DNA of 64,000 nucleotides from positions 39,431 through 103,430 of the forward strand of contig NZ_JASCTH010000023.1 of NCBI RefSeq assembly GCF_030009775.1, in the 5' to 3' direction. Below are positions 18,441 through 27,421 of the stretch, piece after piece. Position 1 is the first letter of the stretch. Each line of letters opens with the position of its first letter. This DNA is from Actinoplanes sandaracinus. Its GTDB lineage: Bacteria > Actinomycetota > Actinomycetes > Mycobacteriales > Micromonosporaceae. The position numbers were made by a program, and so were the translations under genes. The notes beneath the pieces were generated by a model. That model was not told where the DNA came from and made no database searches. It saw only the letters and a list, made by a program, of their open reading frames with translations.

Positions 18441-18713
18441 TTAGTCGGAGTACTCATATCCACTTTCCGAAAGGTCATCCGCCTCCTCCTCGCTTATCTT
18501 CTCTCGCAGAGAGTCCCACACCACGGATCTTGCTTCTGCCAAACGCAGACGCACGTCTCGATCCAACATGTAGTTGACAAGAATATCGGGGCTGGCGTCA
18601 CTGAAGGCAAGACGTGAGAATATCCGATCGAAACACACTACGAACTCGTTGAGATCAGTAGCGATCTTTTTCATGTCGTCTACCGAAACGACACAGGGAT
18701 TAGAGTCGCTCAT
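18441..18713 (-). CDS. Candidate immunity protein for the adjacent polymorphic toxin
   Basis: 90-residue acidic cytosolic protein (C-terminus SEEEADDLSESGYEYSD), no signal or membrane segment. Its ATG (18713-18711) overlaps the toxin stop as ATGA, the standard arrangement for immunity genes of polymorphic toxins. It is clearly less GC-rich than its surroundings: 45% in 18601-18660 against 67% in 19021-19080. No family recognised; the role is inferred from position, size and charge. It would bind and neutralise the ADP-ribosyltransferase-like tip in the producing cell. Confidence 0.75.
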   Translation of the reverse strand: MSDSNPCVVSVDDMKKIATDLNEFVVCFDRIFSRLAFSDASPDILVNYMLDRDVRLRLAEARSVVWDSLREKISEEEADDLSESGYEYSD

Positions 18714-21700
18714 CGCACCACCTTAATGTTCTCGATCGGCAGATCGCCATCGGCTACCCACTCTTCTACACCGAATTTTGCGTTCCACCGCTTGGACACC
18801 CTACTTTTGGGGACGTCAAACTCGATCACTTTACGCCCACGGCCCTCTTTGATTCCCAGCTTCTTCTCAGCATCGCGAGGACTGTGCGGCTTACCTTTCG
18901 CCTGAAGCATGAAGACCTTGTTCTGGTCACTTGCCTTCATCACGCCGCTTCCCTGGATACCGGCTGCGCCCTTTGAGTTGGTGTAGTGACGCATACGGAT
19001 CATCTCCTCGCCCGAACCCGTGCCTGACCCGCCTGTCTTGCAGGGGTCGACATTGTGGACGAGGACGGGCGTGTTGCCGGCGAGTACGTAGTAGGTGTGG
19101 ATGTCGGCGATGGTGAGGTTGTACATCGGCTGGTTGCCGGTGAACGAGGTGCTCGTGGCGACAGCGGCAACCGCGCCGGTGGCGGTGCGGAGTTCATCGC
19201 CGGGGTTCAGGTCTTCGGCGTCGATCCAGGCGTGGCGGGTGGCGTTCCAGAACGGGTGTTCCGCAGTGGTGTTGATCGTGCCGAGAACGCCCTGGTCGTC
19301 GCGGACTTGGACGTCGGTGAGGGCGGTGTCCTGGTTGAGGTGGAGTGCGGTGACCTCACGGGCGCCGGTGACGTTGGTGATGGGGTCGGTGGCCCGAACC
19401 TGGTCGTGCAGTTTGACGGCGTTGATGGGTTTGGTGCTGCCGTCGGCCATGAGGACGCTGGTGTCGGCGTCGAAGCTGTTCTTGGGTTTGGGATTCGTTT
19501 TGCACCTGGGCAGAACGATTCTGTTCTGGGCCTTCAGCTGACGGGTGAGAGATTTGGTGTTGCGGCGGGTCGCCAGCATCATGGCGATGTCGGCCGGGTC
19601 GAGGGTGTAGCCGTAGTGTTCCGCCGCTTCGGGATCGATGATGTTCATCAACCCAGCCGCCACTAGATAGCAGTACCCCATGAGGGCGCAGAGGAATTGA
19701 GACGAAGCGATCTCGCGGTCTTGTTCGTAGATTTCGCGGTCTTTGTCCTTGACGATGCGGGAGCCGCATTGCGTTTTGCCGTCGTCAATTCCCCAGCTCA
19801 TGCAGACGGTTTCGCCGTGGTCGGCTTGGCGTTCGATGCCCGGTAGGTCGGGGTAGCAGGACGGGTCAGCGCCGTAGCCCGGCGGGCGGTTGCACTTCTT
19901 GTCGCCGTCAGGATCAGGATTGTTGAGCCGCGCTTCCTCTTCCTCAAAAACCTTGTTCATGGCGAGGAGGTAGGCCTCTTGGGAGGCGTCGCGTGCTTCC
20001 CACCAACTCTTGCCCGCCTCCTCGGCGGATTCGCGAGCCGCTTCGGCGGAGGCTCGGGCGTTGGCGGCGTGCTGGCTGGCACGTGCCGCGGACCAGCGGG
20101 CGTCAGCGGCGGACTGCTCGGCTTTACGGGCGTCGGCGCGGGCGGCCGCGGCAGCCTTGGTCGCGGTGGCCGCGGAGGCGGCTGCCTCGATGGCGGACTG
20201 TTTCGCCTGCTTAGCCGACTTCTTGGCGTTGTCGGCGTAGAGGCCGGCCTTCTGCGCGGACGCGGCAGCCTCTCTGGCATAGCGGGCGGCGTCAGCGTCG
20301 GCACGGTTGGCGACGGCCGCTGCCTGGGCGGCTGTGTAGGCGTCGCTCTGAGCGGTCGCGGCGGCCTGGCGGGCTTCGGCGACCACGGCGGTGACCCGGG
20401 CCTGGTGCGTCGTGAGCAGTTGGTCGCGTTCCTGGGCGCGGGCCAGACCGACACGCAGGAACCCGCGCAGGTACGACTCGGGTCCGGCCAGAGCGATCTT
20501 GGCCGCTGAGGTGACTTCGGGGCCCGGCTTGGGGTTCGCGGACAGAATCTGCAGGATCTGGGTGCGCTCGTCGTGCTCAGCCGCCGCGTACTGGCCGCGG
20601 GCCAGGAACTCGTGCCGGTCGGCGTCGCTGCCGTCCAGCGCCTTCTTCGCGGCCGAGTCGGTAGCCGGGCCGCCCGCTTCCATGATTTTCAGGATGGCGA
20701 TGCGGTCGTCATGGATCCGGTCCGGATACGACCGGGAGTTCAGGAACTCCCGCACCGTGGTGACCGGGCCTTTGAGTGCCTGTCCCGCGGCGGCCTTCAG
20801 TCCGGCGAACTCGCCGGTCTCGGCGATGTGCGCGACCCGGGCCCGGTCGTCCTGCTCCGCCGCCTTCGCCAGGCCTTCGGTGAGGAACAGCCGCATGTCG
20901 GCCTCGCCGCCGATCAACGCCTCCTCAGCCGCGGTCCGGGTGTACGGGCCGCCGGTCGACGTCAGCCGCAACGCCGCCTGCCGGCCCTTGCCCAGCAGCA
21001 CGTCCACCGGCGCGCCGGGTGCTCCAGCAGCGGCCAGGAGTTCGTTGGTCTCGGTGCCGCGGCGGGCCTGTTCCTCGGCGTCCCACGCGACCTGCTTGAC
21101 CCTGGCCTGGTCAGCCCGCAACTCGGCCTCGGCGATGCTGATGCCCTCATCGGTGGCCAGCGCCAGCCGCTCGACCTCCGCCTCCTCGGCGAGTTTCTGC
21201 ACCGTGGCGGCCTGCTCTGCCGCGGCCGTCGACGCCCCGGCCGCGACCAGCGCGGCGTCCGCGTGCATCTTGGAATCCTTGGCCGCATCATGCGCCTGGC
21301 CGGCCTGCTCAGCGGCCTTCTTCGCCGCCGCGGCCGCCGCCGCCGCGTGCGCACCGGCCTGACGGGCTGCGCGGCCGGCTTCCTTCGCCGCGGCGGCGGC
21401 CTTGTTCGCCAACGCCACCGCGGCCTTCGCCGCCCGGGTCGCACGGCCAGCAGCAGCGCGGGCTTTAGCGGCCTCACGCCGGGCCCGGTCCGCTTCAGCA
21501 CCCGCGGCCTGTGAGTATCCGCCGGCCTCGTCCGCTGACGCACCGGCCTGGACGGCCAGATCGGAGGCCGAACTGGCCGCCACCGCGGCCTTGGCGACCT
21601 CCACCGCCGCCTCGGACGCCTTGTCGGCCGCCTCGGCCGCGCTGTTCGCCGCCTCCACGATCTTCAACGCGTCCGTGGCAGCCGCACTCGCATCGGCGGC

Positions 21701-22858
21701 CTTGTTCTTGTCTAACGCCGCAGCGGACGCCTTGTTGTAGGCGCGCGTCGCGGCGTCACCGGCGCGGACCGCCAGACTCGCCGCCCGCGCCGCCGCGTCG
21801 GCTGCCGCCCGGGCCGCCGCATGCGCCTGCGCTGCCGCACTGATCGCGACCTGCGCGGCGTTCGAGGCCTGCTCAGCAGCGTCCGCCGCCCGGCCCGCCG
21901 CAGCAGCCGCCTTCTTCGCTGAATCCTTGGCCGCCTTGGTCTCCGCCGCGGCCACCGCCGCGGCGGTCTTCGCCCGGTCGGCCGCTGTGGTGGCCCGCGC
22001 TGCGGCTTCCTTGGCCGCTTCGGTCTTCGCCGCCGCGGTCATTCCCGCGGCCTTGGCCTGCTCAGCGAGCTCGGTCACCGACGTCAGCGTCTCGTCACGG
22101 GCCCGCGCAACCTCCACCCCGGAGGTCACGAACTCGTGAATCGTCTCCGAACCACCATCTAGAGCAGCTTTGGCCATCTCCCGGGTGGCCGGCCCGCCCT
22201 TGCCCATGATGTTGAGCACGGTCACGCGTTCGTCGATCGTCCGGGCCTCGAACTGCCCCGACGCCAAGAACGTGGCGATCGCCTCGTCACCGGTGTCCAA
22301 AGCCTTCTTCGCCGCAGCCTTCACCGCGAACCCGCCCTGGCCGTGCACCAGCAACGCCTCGACCCGCTCATCCTGGGCCCACGCCAGATCCCAACCGGAC
22401 TCGACAAACTTCTCCCGGTCGGCGTCAGAGCCATCCAGGGCTGCGATCGCCGCAGCCCGCACCCCCGCCCCGCCGATCGTCATCAGCCGCAAAACCTGGA
22501 CCCGCAGATCGTGGCTTTCCAGCTCGCCCCGACCGGTGGCGAGGAAGCTCTGCAACTCGGCGTCCGAACCCAGCAGCGCCGCCTTCGCCGCCTTCGCTGT
22601 TTCGGCGCCACCGTTACGTATCCACCAAACCACTTCTTCCCGATCCAGGCGGAAGGCGGCTTCAGCGCTCAAAACCGGGTCTGCAGGTTCGTTCTCCCGC
22701 GCTTGAACAGACGCGGGGACAGACAATGTGGCTAGTGTGAGAAGCGGCACAATGGCGCCGGCGATCCACCGGTGGATTCGATGCCGGAACGACAGACTGC
22801 CGCGAACGGGTTGATACAAGACTTTCCCCTTTGGAGCGGATAGCAGCCGAACCGCCAT
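18710..22858 (-). CDS. Secreted polymorphic toxin: ALF repeats, coiled coils, HINT, HYD1-type ART tip
   Basis: 1382 aa. Secretion signal near residues 25-53 (WIAGAIVPLLTLATLSVPAS then VQA); TTG at codon 14 (22819), preceded by AGGGGAAAG, gives a more normal signal peptide. ALF-type repeats at 60-270 and 615-810 (pattern A..AL.GSDA....F...G). Two Ala-rich coiled coils at 270-600 and 820-955. A cysteine-containing linker at 985-1060. A HINT autoprocessing domain at 1128-1270 from SFDADTSVLMADG through AEHPFW to VLVHN; the nucleophile position is Ser rather than the commoner Cys. Tip 1285-1382: RMRHYTNSKGAAGIQGSGVM resembles HYD1-type ADP-ribosyltransferase toxins. The fibre probably presents the tip, which HINT releases. 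The immunity gene overlaps the end. Confidence 0.9.
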   Translation of the reverse strand: MAVRLLSAPKGKVLYQPVRGSLSFRHRIHRWIAGAIVPLLTLATLSVPASVQARENEPADPVLSAEAAFRLDREEVVWWIRNGGAETAKAAKAALLGSDAELQSFLATGRGELESHDLRVQVLRLMTIGGAGVRAAAIAALDGSDADREKFVESGWDLAWAQDERVEALLVHGQGGFAVKAAAKKALDTGDEAIATFLASGQFEARTIDERVTVLNIMGKGGPATREMAKAALDGGSETIHEFVTSGVEVARARDETLTSVTELAEQAKAAGMTAAAKTEAAKEAAARATTAADRAKTAAAVAAAETKAAKDSAKKAAAAAGRAADAAEQASNAAQVAISAAAQAHAAARAAADAAARAASLAVRAGDAATRAYNKASAAALDKNKAADASAAATDALKIVEAANSAAEAADKASEAAVEVAKAAVAASSASDLAVQAGASADEAGGYSQAAGAEADRARREAAKARAAAGRATRAAKAAVALANKAAAAAKEAGRAARQAGAHAAAAAAAAKKAAEQAGQAHDAAKDSKMHADAALVAAGASTAAAEQAATVQKLAEEAEVERLALATDEGISIAEAELRADQARVKQVAWDAEEQARRGTETNELLAAAGAPGAPVDVLLGKGRQAALRLTSTGGPYTRTAAEEALIGGEADMRLFLTEGLAKAAEQDDRARVAHIAETGEFAGLKAAAGQALKGPVTTVREFLNSRSYPDRIHDDRIAILKIMEAGGPATDSAAKKALDGSDADRHEFLARGQYAAAEHDERTQILQILSANPKPGPEVTSAAKIALAGPESYLRGFLRVGLARAQERDQLLTTHQARVTAVVAEARQAAATAQSDAYTAAQAAAVANRADADAARYAREAAASAQKAGLYADNAKKSAKQAKQSAIEAAASAATATKAAAAARADARKAEQSAADARWSAARASQHAANARASAEAARESAEEAGKSWWEARDASQEAYLLAMNKVFEEEEARLNNPDPDGDKKCNRPPGYGADPSCYPDLPGIERQADHGETVCMSWGIDDGKTQCGSRIVKDKDREIYEQDREIASSQFLCALMGYCYLVAAGLMNIIDPEAAEHYGYTLDPADIAMMLATRRNTKSLTRQLKAQNRIVLPRCKTNPKPKNSFDADTSVLMADGSTKPINAVKLHDQVRATDPITNVTGAREVTALHLNQDTALTDVQVRDDQGVLGTINTTAEHPFWNATRHAWIDAEDLNPGDELRTATGAVAAVATSTSFTGNQPMYNLTIADIHTYYVLAGNTPVLVHNVDPCKTGGSGTGSGEEMIRMRHYTNSKGAAGIQGSGVMKASDQNKVFMLQAKGKPHSPRDAEKKLGIKEGRGRKVIEFDVPKSRVSKRWNAKFGVEEWVADGDLPIENIKVVR

Positions 22859-23034
22859 CGAACGACATCCACACGCCCTTTCGCCCGAGGCGGTTGCCGG
22901 GGCTCAGGCGCGATCGACGATGATGATGACATGTCGAATCGAGCACGGTGATTCAGGTCCCGTTGCCTTACGCGTGCAACATTCACTAGCCTCTGCGCTT
23001 GCCCGCACCTGACGAACTCCGGAGCGACTCCAAA

Positions 23035-23514
23035 GTGAAGATGACCCCACGCCTGCTTGCCGTAGGCGCGTTGGCCGCCGCAACTCTCGCGGCTGGTATC
23101 ACCGGCATGCTGCCTGCCGGTGCCGCCGAACCCACCTCCGACAATGCGGCGTCCCTGGTGGAAACGTACGACTACCCCGGCGGCGACAAGGTGGACGGCA
23201 TCCGCCTCATTAAGGGCGACGGCCGCATCATGCTCGTCGGCTGCGACGAAGGTAGAACGTCCGCCGAGGTGTACAGCTACAAGGCTGCCAAACCATACTG
23301 CTTCGAATTCAAGGCAGCGACCGGTTTCGTCACCCTTGAACTCGATGAGGTCTACGGCATCCGTAACCACAACGACTTCCCGATCGATGCCAAAATCCGC
23401 ATCGGCGACCTCGTCAAGCCGCCCGTGACCGTCGAAAAAGACGACTGGAAAGGCGTCGGCGCCGGTGCCGGCGACGGCCAAGCCCTCCTCCTCGAACTCC
23501 GCGCCGCGAAGTAA
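23035..23514 (+). CDS. Secreted protein of unknown function
   Basis: 159 aa from GTG 23035 (GGAG about ten bases upstream; ATG 23041 nearly as good). Signal peptide MTPRLLAVGALAAATLAAG with cleavage near PAGAAEPTS. The mature ~125 residues include two cysteines (VGCDEG, KPYCFEF) about 21 apart, probably one disulfide, and alternate short strands, as in a small beta protein. Divergent from the toxin, with 176 bases between. No family recognised. Confidence 0.75.
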   Translation: MKMTPRLLAVGALAAATLAAGITGMLPAGAAEPTSDNAASLVETYDYPGGDKVDGIRLIKGDGRIMLVGCDEGRTSAEVYSYKAAKPYCFEFKAATGFVTLELDEVYGIRNHNDFPIDAKIRIGDLVKPPVTVEKDDWKGVGAGAGDGQALLLELRAAK

Positions 23515-23623
23515 AACCCCGCAGGGGTGACGTCATGCGTTTTGCCGTCGCTTCCGTACCAGTGCTTAACATCGCGTACCGCGACCCGATCCATCGGCTA
23601 TTGAAAGACCTGGGGTAAATAAA

Positions 23624-25177
23624 TTGGTAAGGCACAACCGGTTGCGGCTGGTCATGGGCGCCGTCCTAGCAGCCTTGGGCACAGGGCTTGCCGCCGGCAC
23701 GCCGGCGCAGGCCATCGCCGGCAGCGGCGCTGCCCCGGACGGCTCCTACCGCTTCGCGGCGAGGATTGACGTCAGTGGGATGCGTGCCTGTTCGGGTGCT
23801 CTGGTGGCGCCGCAGTGGATCGTGACGGCGACGGCCTGTTTCGCTGAGGACGGTAAGCCGGTGACCGCTGGGGCGCCGCCGCGCGCCGCCACGGTGAGCG
23901 TCGGCCATGGGACCTCGGCGGCGACGAAGACGACCGTCACCACGCTGGTGCCGCATGCCGGCCGGAATGTGGTGCTCGCGAAGCTGAACACCTGGATCGC
24001 CGGCATCGACCCGGTGGCGGTCGGCACGACCGCTCCGGCTGCCGGTGACGTGGTGCGGGCCGCGGGTTACGGCCGTACCGCCTCCGAGTGGGTGCCTGAC
24101 AAGCTGCACACCGCCACGTTCGAGGTGAAGGCGGCCCGGGCCGGTGCTCTGGATCTGACCCGCAAGGATGCCGCCGCGGGGATCTGCAAGGGCGACGCCG
24201 GTGGTCCGTTGCTGCGTGAGGCCGGTGACCGGGTCGAGTTGGTCGCGATCCATCACACCGCCGAGCAGAAGGGCTGCCTCGGCTCGTCCGACACCGGTCA
24301 GGACGCGGTCGAGACCCGTTTGGACGATCTCGGTGACTGGCTGGCCCAGACCCGGCCCGACGCGCTGCATGGCAGTGTCCGCTTCGGCCGGGTGACCGGG
24401 GTCGCCGGCAAGTGCCTCGACATTCCGAACAGCGCCACCGCCGACGGCACCCGGGTCACGGTGTACGACTGCAACGGCAGCGGCGCCCAGGACGTGACCA
24501 CACCCGGTGACGGCACCCTGCGGGTATTCGGCAAGTGCATCGACGCCGGTGGCCCGGCGACCGGCAGCATCCCCGGCGACCGGTACCTACACCTGTGGTC
24601 CTGCAATGGCACCCCCGCCCAGCAGTGGCAGCAGCGGCCCAACGGCACGCTCTACCAGGTCAACAACGACCGCTGCATCGACACACCCACCAGCAGCAAC
24701 GGCGCCCGGCTGTACCTGCACGCCTGCCACGGCGGCGACAACCAGAAGTGGGCCATCCCGGCTTTCTCCGGCGCCCGGTTCGGAAAGGTCACCGGCGTCG
24801 GCGGAAAGTGCGTCGACATCCCGAACGGCCGTAACCCCAATGGCGCCATGGTCACGCTGTACGCCTGCAACTCCACCTACGCGCAGGACGTCACCCTGCC
24901 CGGCGACGGGACGCTGCGACTGGTCGGCAAGTGCGTCGACGCCGGCGGCCCGGCGGTAGGCCCCGACGTCTCCCTCTACCCACAACGGCTTGTGCACTTG
25001 TGGTCCTGCAATGGCACCGCTCCGCAGTTGTGGCGCCTCAACTCGGACGGCACGCTCTACAGCAACCTGTCCGGGCCCAACGCGAGCTGTCTTGACACCC
25101 CCAACACCAACAACGGCACCCAGCTGTACATCCATCGCTGTAACGGCGGCCCCCACCAGCAGTGGAAGCTTCCGTAA
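23624..25177 (+). CDS. Secreted trypsin-fold pseudoprotease with two ricin-type trefoil domains
   Basis: 517 aa from TTG 23624, with GGGG upstream; signal peptide 1-30 (LAAGTPAQA). Residues 40-245 have a chymotrypsin-like layout (SGALVAPQWIVTATAC, GICKGDAGGPLL), but the catalytic triad is lost: TAAHC has become TATAC, the aspartate region reads NVVLAKL, and GDSGGP has become GDAGGP. It therefore cannot be an ordinary serine protease. Residues 250-383 and 384-517 are two tandem ricin-type beta-trefoils with QxW motifs (QQWQQ, QKWAI, QLWRL, QQWKL) and nearly matching repeats (KCLDIPN/KCVDIPN). The trefoils probably bind carbohydrate. A large hairpin follows. Confidence 0.9.
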   Translation: MVRHNRLRLVMGAVLAALGTGLAAGTPAQAIAGSGAAPDGSYRFAARIDVSGMRACSGALVAPQWIVTATACFAEDGKPVTAGAPPRAATVSVGHGTSAATKTTVTTLVPHAGRNVVLAKLNTWIAGIDPVAVGTTAPAAGDVVRAAGYGRTASEWVPDKLHTATFEVKAARAGALDLTRKDAAAGICKGDAGGPLLREAGDRVELVAIHHTAEQKGCLGSSDTGQDAVETRLDDLGDWLAQTRPDALHGSVRFGRVTGVAGKCLDIPNSATADGTRVTVYDCNGSGAQDVTTPGDGTLRVFGKCIDAGGPATGSIPGDRYLHLWSCNGTPAQQWQQRPNGTLYQVNNDRCIDTPTSSNGARLYLHACHGGDNQKWAIPAFSGARFGKVTGVGGKCVDIPNGRNPNGAMVTLYACNSTYAQDVTLPGDGTLRLVGKCVDAGGPAVGPDVSLYPQRLVHLWSCNGTAPQLWRLNSDGTLYSNLSGPNASCLDTPNTNNGTQLYIHRCNGGPHQQWKLP

Positions 25178-25192
25178 GCCGGCTGGACGACC

Positions 25193-25238
25193 GAAACAGA
25201 CGATGGCCGCCACGGTTGTGGCGGCCATCGCTTGTTTC
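25193..25238. terminator. Bidirectional terminator hairpin
   Basis: CGATGGCCGCCAC (25201-25213) pairs perfectly with GTGGCGGCCATCG (25218-25230) around GGTT. After a 2x2 mismatch the stem continues as GAAACA (25193-25198) with TGTTTC (25233-25238). It lies between convergent genes ending at 25177 and 25270; T-rich on both exits. Confidence 0.85.
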
Positions 25239-25269
25239 ACCTGCTTCGCCTGGATGCCGAATACATACG

Positions 25270-26451
25270 TCAGTCGCGCAGTGTGGTGTCGGGATGGTGT
25301 TGCATGGCGGAGAGTGCCGGGGCCAGGTCGTCGCAGAGGTCGCGGGGGCTTTCGAGTCCGATGTGGAGACGGACCAGCCGGGGTGCGTCCGCCGGCATGG
25401 CGAGGGCGCGCAAGTGGTGGGGCACGGCGGGCATGACCAGGCTCTCGAACCCGCCCCAGCTGGTGCCCAGGCGGAACAGGGTGAGGCGGTCGATGAACCG
25501 GGTGAACGCGTCCTCGCTGCACGGGGCCAACTCGATGGTGAACGGGCCTGCCGCGCCGGAGAACTGTGAGCGCCACAGCTCGTGGCCCGGATCGGTGTCG
25601 AGGGCGGGGTAGAGCACCTGCTGGACTGCGGGTCGCGACCGTAGCCACCGCGCGACGGCGAGAGCCGAGCTCTGGTGGCGTTCCATGCGAACGGCGAGGG
25701 TGCGCAGCCCTCGCAGGGTGAGCCAGCACGTGTCCGGGGCGGCATGGGTGCCGTTGCGGTCGCAGTGCGCGCGCACGCCGGCCAGGGCGTCGAGGGTTCC
25801 GGTGATGAGCCCGAGCAGTAGATCGGAGTGGCCGTTGATGAACTTGGTCGCGGCGTGGACGGAGATGTCGATTCCCAGCGCGTGCGCGTCGAAGAAGATC
25901 GGTGTGCCCCAGGTGGAGTCGCATGCGACGGGCACTCCTCGAGCGTGCGCCGCCGCGCAGACGGCGGGCACGTCCACCATCTCCATCGTCAGCGACGCGG
26001 GCGTCTCGACGAACACCAGGCTCGTGGTCTCGCGCAGCAGAGCCGATACGTCGGCGTCGGGGGTGAAGTACTCCACCTCTGTCCCGGACGGGATCAACTC
26101 CTTGTCACAGAAGACTCGCGTGGGCCCGTACACGCCCGCGCTGACGAGGATGTGACGTGCGGGGCCGGCGTGCGCGGCGAGCACGGCGGTGATCGCCGCG
26201 AGCCCGCTGCTGGTCGCGATGCATGTCTCGGTGTCGGCGAGCTGGGCCATGGCGCGTTGCAGTTCGAACGTCGTCGACGTGCCCGACCTGCCGTAGCGCG
26301 GACCGTCGAACACCAGCCCGTCCTGCGCCTTCTTGTACGCGTCGAAGGAGTCGAACACGGTCGTCGAGGTGCGTACCAGCGGAACGCTGACCGCATGGGC
26401 GGCGGTCGCGGTCTGCCGAGCGGCGTGGATCAGCAGCGTCTCTTTATCCAT
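25270..26451 (-). CDS. Cys/Met-metabolism PLP enzyme (cystathionine beta-lyase/gamma-synthase family)
   Basis: 393-residue cytosolic PLP enzyme. ATG 26451 has AAGGACG five bases upstream; the frame is open further but without a binding site. Features: RYGRSGTSTTFELQRAMAQL (substrate/cofactor contact), CIATSSGLAA, VACDSTWGTP (Asp binding the pyridine N), and the PLP lysine in HAATKFINGHSD. The ATKFINGHSD form is typical of cystathionine beta-lyase (MetC), which splits cystathionine to homocysteine, but members overlap in activity. Divergent from an AraC-type regulator 119 bases away, which probably controls it. Confidence 0.9.
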   Translation of the reverse strand: MDKETLLIHAARQTATAAHAVSVPLVRTSTTVFDSFDAYKKAQDGLVFDGPRYGRSGTSTTFELQRAMAQLADTETCIATSSGLAAITAVLAAHAGPARHILVSAGVYGPTRVFCDKELIPSGTEVEYFTPDADVSALLRETTSLVFVETPASLTMEMVDVPAVCAAAHARGVPVACDSTWGTPIFFDAHALGIDISVHAATKFINGHSDLLLGLITGTLDALAGVRAHCDRNGTHAAPDTCWLTLRGLRTLAVRMERHQSSALAVARWLRSRPAVQQVLYPALDTDPGHELWRSQFSGAAGPFTIELAPCSEDAFTRFIDRLTLFRLGTSWGGFESLVMPAVPHHLRALAMPADAPRLVRLHIGLESPRDLCDDLAPALSAMQHHPDTTLRD

Positions 26452-26570
26452 CAGATCGTCCTTCGGCGGTGTCGATCGAAGAGGGGCGCGCCGATGTGGG
26501 GAGCAGGGTTGGCGAGCACTCTGCGATGGTTTCAACCGCTGACTATGTCCGACTTCCGATAAACTGCCAG

Positions 26571-27347
26571 ATGATGACGGAAGTCCGCCACGAGTCGGTG
26601 GCTCCTACCCGGACCCAGTGGCTCACCCCGGGCGGCGAGATCGACGCGCACCGCCACGATGACCACCAGATCATCTATGCCTCGCGCGGCGTGGTCGCCG
26701 TCACGACCGATGCCGGATCATGGGTTGCTCCGGGCACCCGCGCCATCTGGGTGCCGGCCGGCACCGTGCACGCTCACCGCGCCCACGGAGATCTCGAGCT
26801 GCACCTGGTGGGTCTGCCCGCCGCCGACAACCCGCTCGACCTGACCGCACCGGCCGTGCTCGCCGTCGGTCCGCTGTTGCGCGAGCTGATCGTCGCCTAC
26901 ACCAGCACCACAGGCGAGCAGGGCCCCGAACGCGACAGGCTCCGCGCCGTGCTGCTCGACCAGCTCCGTGCCTCGCCCCAGCAGCCGCTGCATGTGCCCC
27001 GGCCCCGCCATGCCTTGCTGCGCGCCGTGTGCGCTCTGCTGCAGGCGGACCCCGGCGACAATCGGACGCTTGCCGACTTCGGCCAGGAGGTCGGCGCGAG
27101 CGACCGTACGCTGTCCCGACTCTTCCGCAGCGACCTCGGCATGACCTTCCCGCAGTGGCGCACCCAGCTGCGGCTGCATCACGCGCTGGTCCTGCTCGCC
27201 GACGGCAAGCAGGTGACCGCGGTGGCCCACCAGTGCGGCTGGTCGTCGGCCAGCGCGTTCATCGATGTCTTCCGCCGCACCTTCGGCCACACTCCGGGCG
27301 CCCACCCCGGCGGACAGGCCGTTGTCAGCCGACCGCCCGAGCGGTAG
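26571..27347 (+). CDS. AraC-family transcriptional regulator
   Basis: 258 aa from ATG 26571 (a second ATG at 26574). N-terminal cupin-like sensor domain with GGEIDAHRHDDHQIIYASRG and APGTRAIWVPAGTVHAHRAH; C-terminal double helix-turn-helix (about 160-245) with GASDRTLSRLFRSDLGMTFP and VAHQCGWSSASAFIDVFRRT. This AraC-cupin architecture usually controls a neighbouring divergent gene, here the MetC-like enzyme. No clear operator was seen in the shared promoter. Confidence 0.92.
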   Translation: MMTEVRHESVAPTRTQWLTPGGEIDAHRHDDHQIIYASRGVVAVTTDAGSWVAPGTRAIWVPAGTVHAHRAHGDLELHLVGLPAADNPLDLTAPAVLAVGPLLRELIVAYTSTTGEQGPERDRLRAVLLDQLRASPQQPLHVPRPRHALLRAVCALLQADPGDNRTLADFGQEVGASDRTLSRLFRSDLGMTFPQWRTQLRLHHALVLLADGKQVTAVAHQCGWSSASAFIDVFRRTFGHTPGAHPGGQAVVSRPPER

Positions 27348-27421
27348 ACGTCGCGTGAGGGCGTTCGCGCCGCCCGGCTCGGGCTGAGGCTCGGCCGGGA
27401 GTATCGAGCCGGTGTGCGGAT

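Noticed and set aside
19049..19480. HINT domain considered as an intein in the toxin gene
   Set aside because: There is no C-extein continuing a split host domain; the domain precedes a toxin-like tip, as in pretoxin-HINT proteins.
19940..22140. Repetitive sequence in the toxin gene considered as a CRISPR array or tandem repeat
   Set aside because: It is an in-frame Ala-rich coiled-coil coding region with diverged units; there are no identical repeats with unique spacers.
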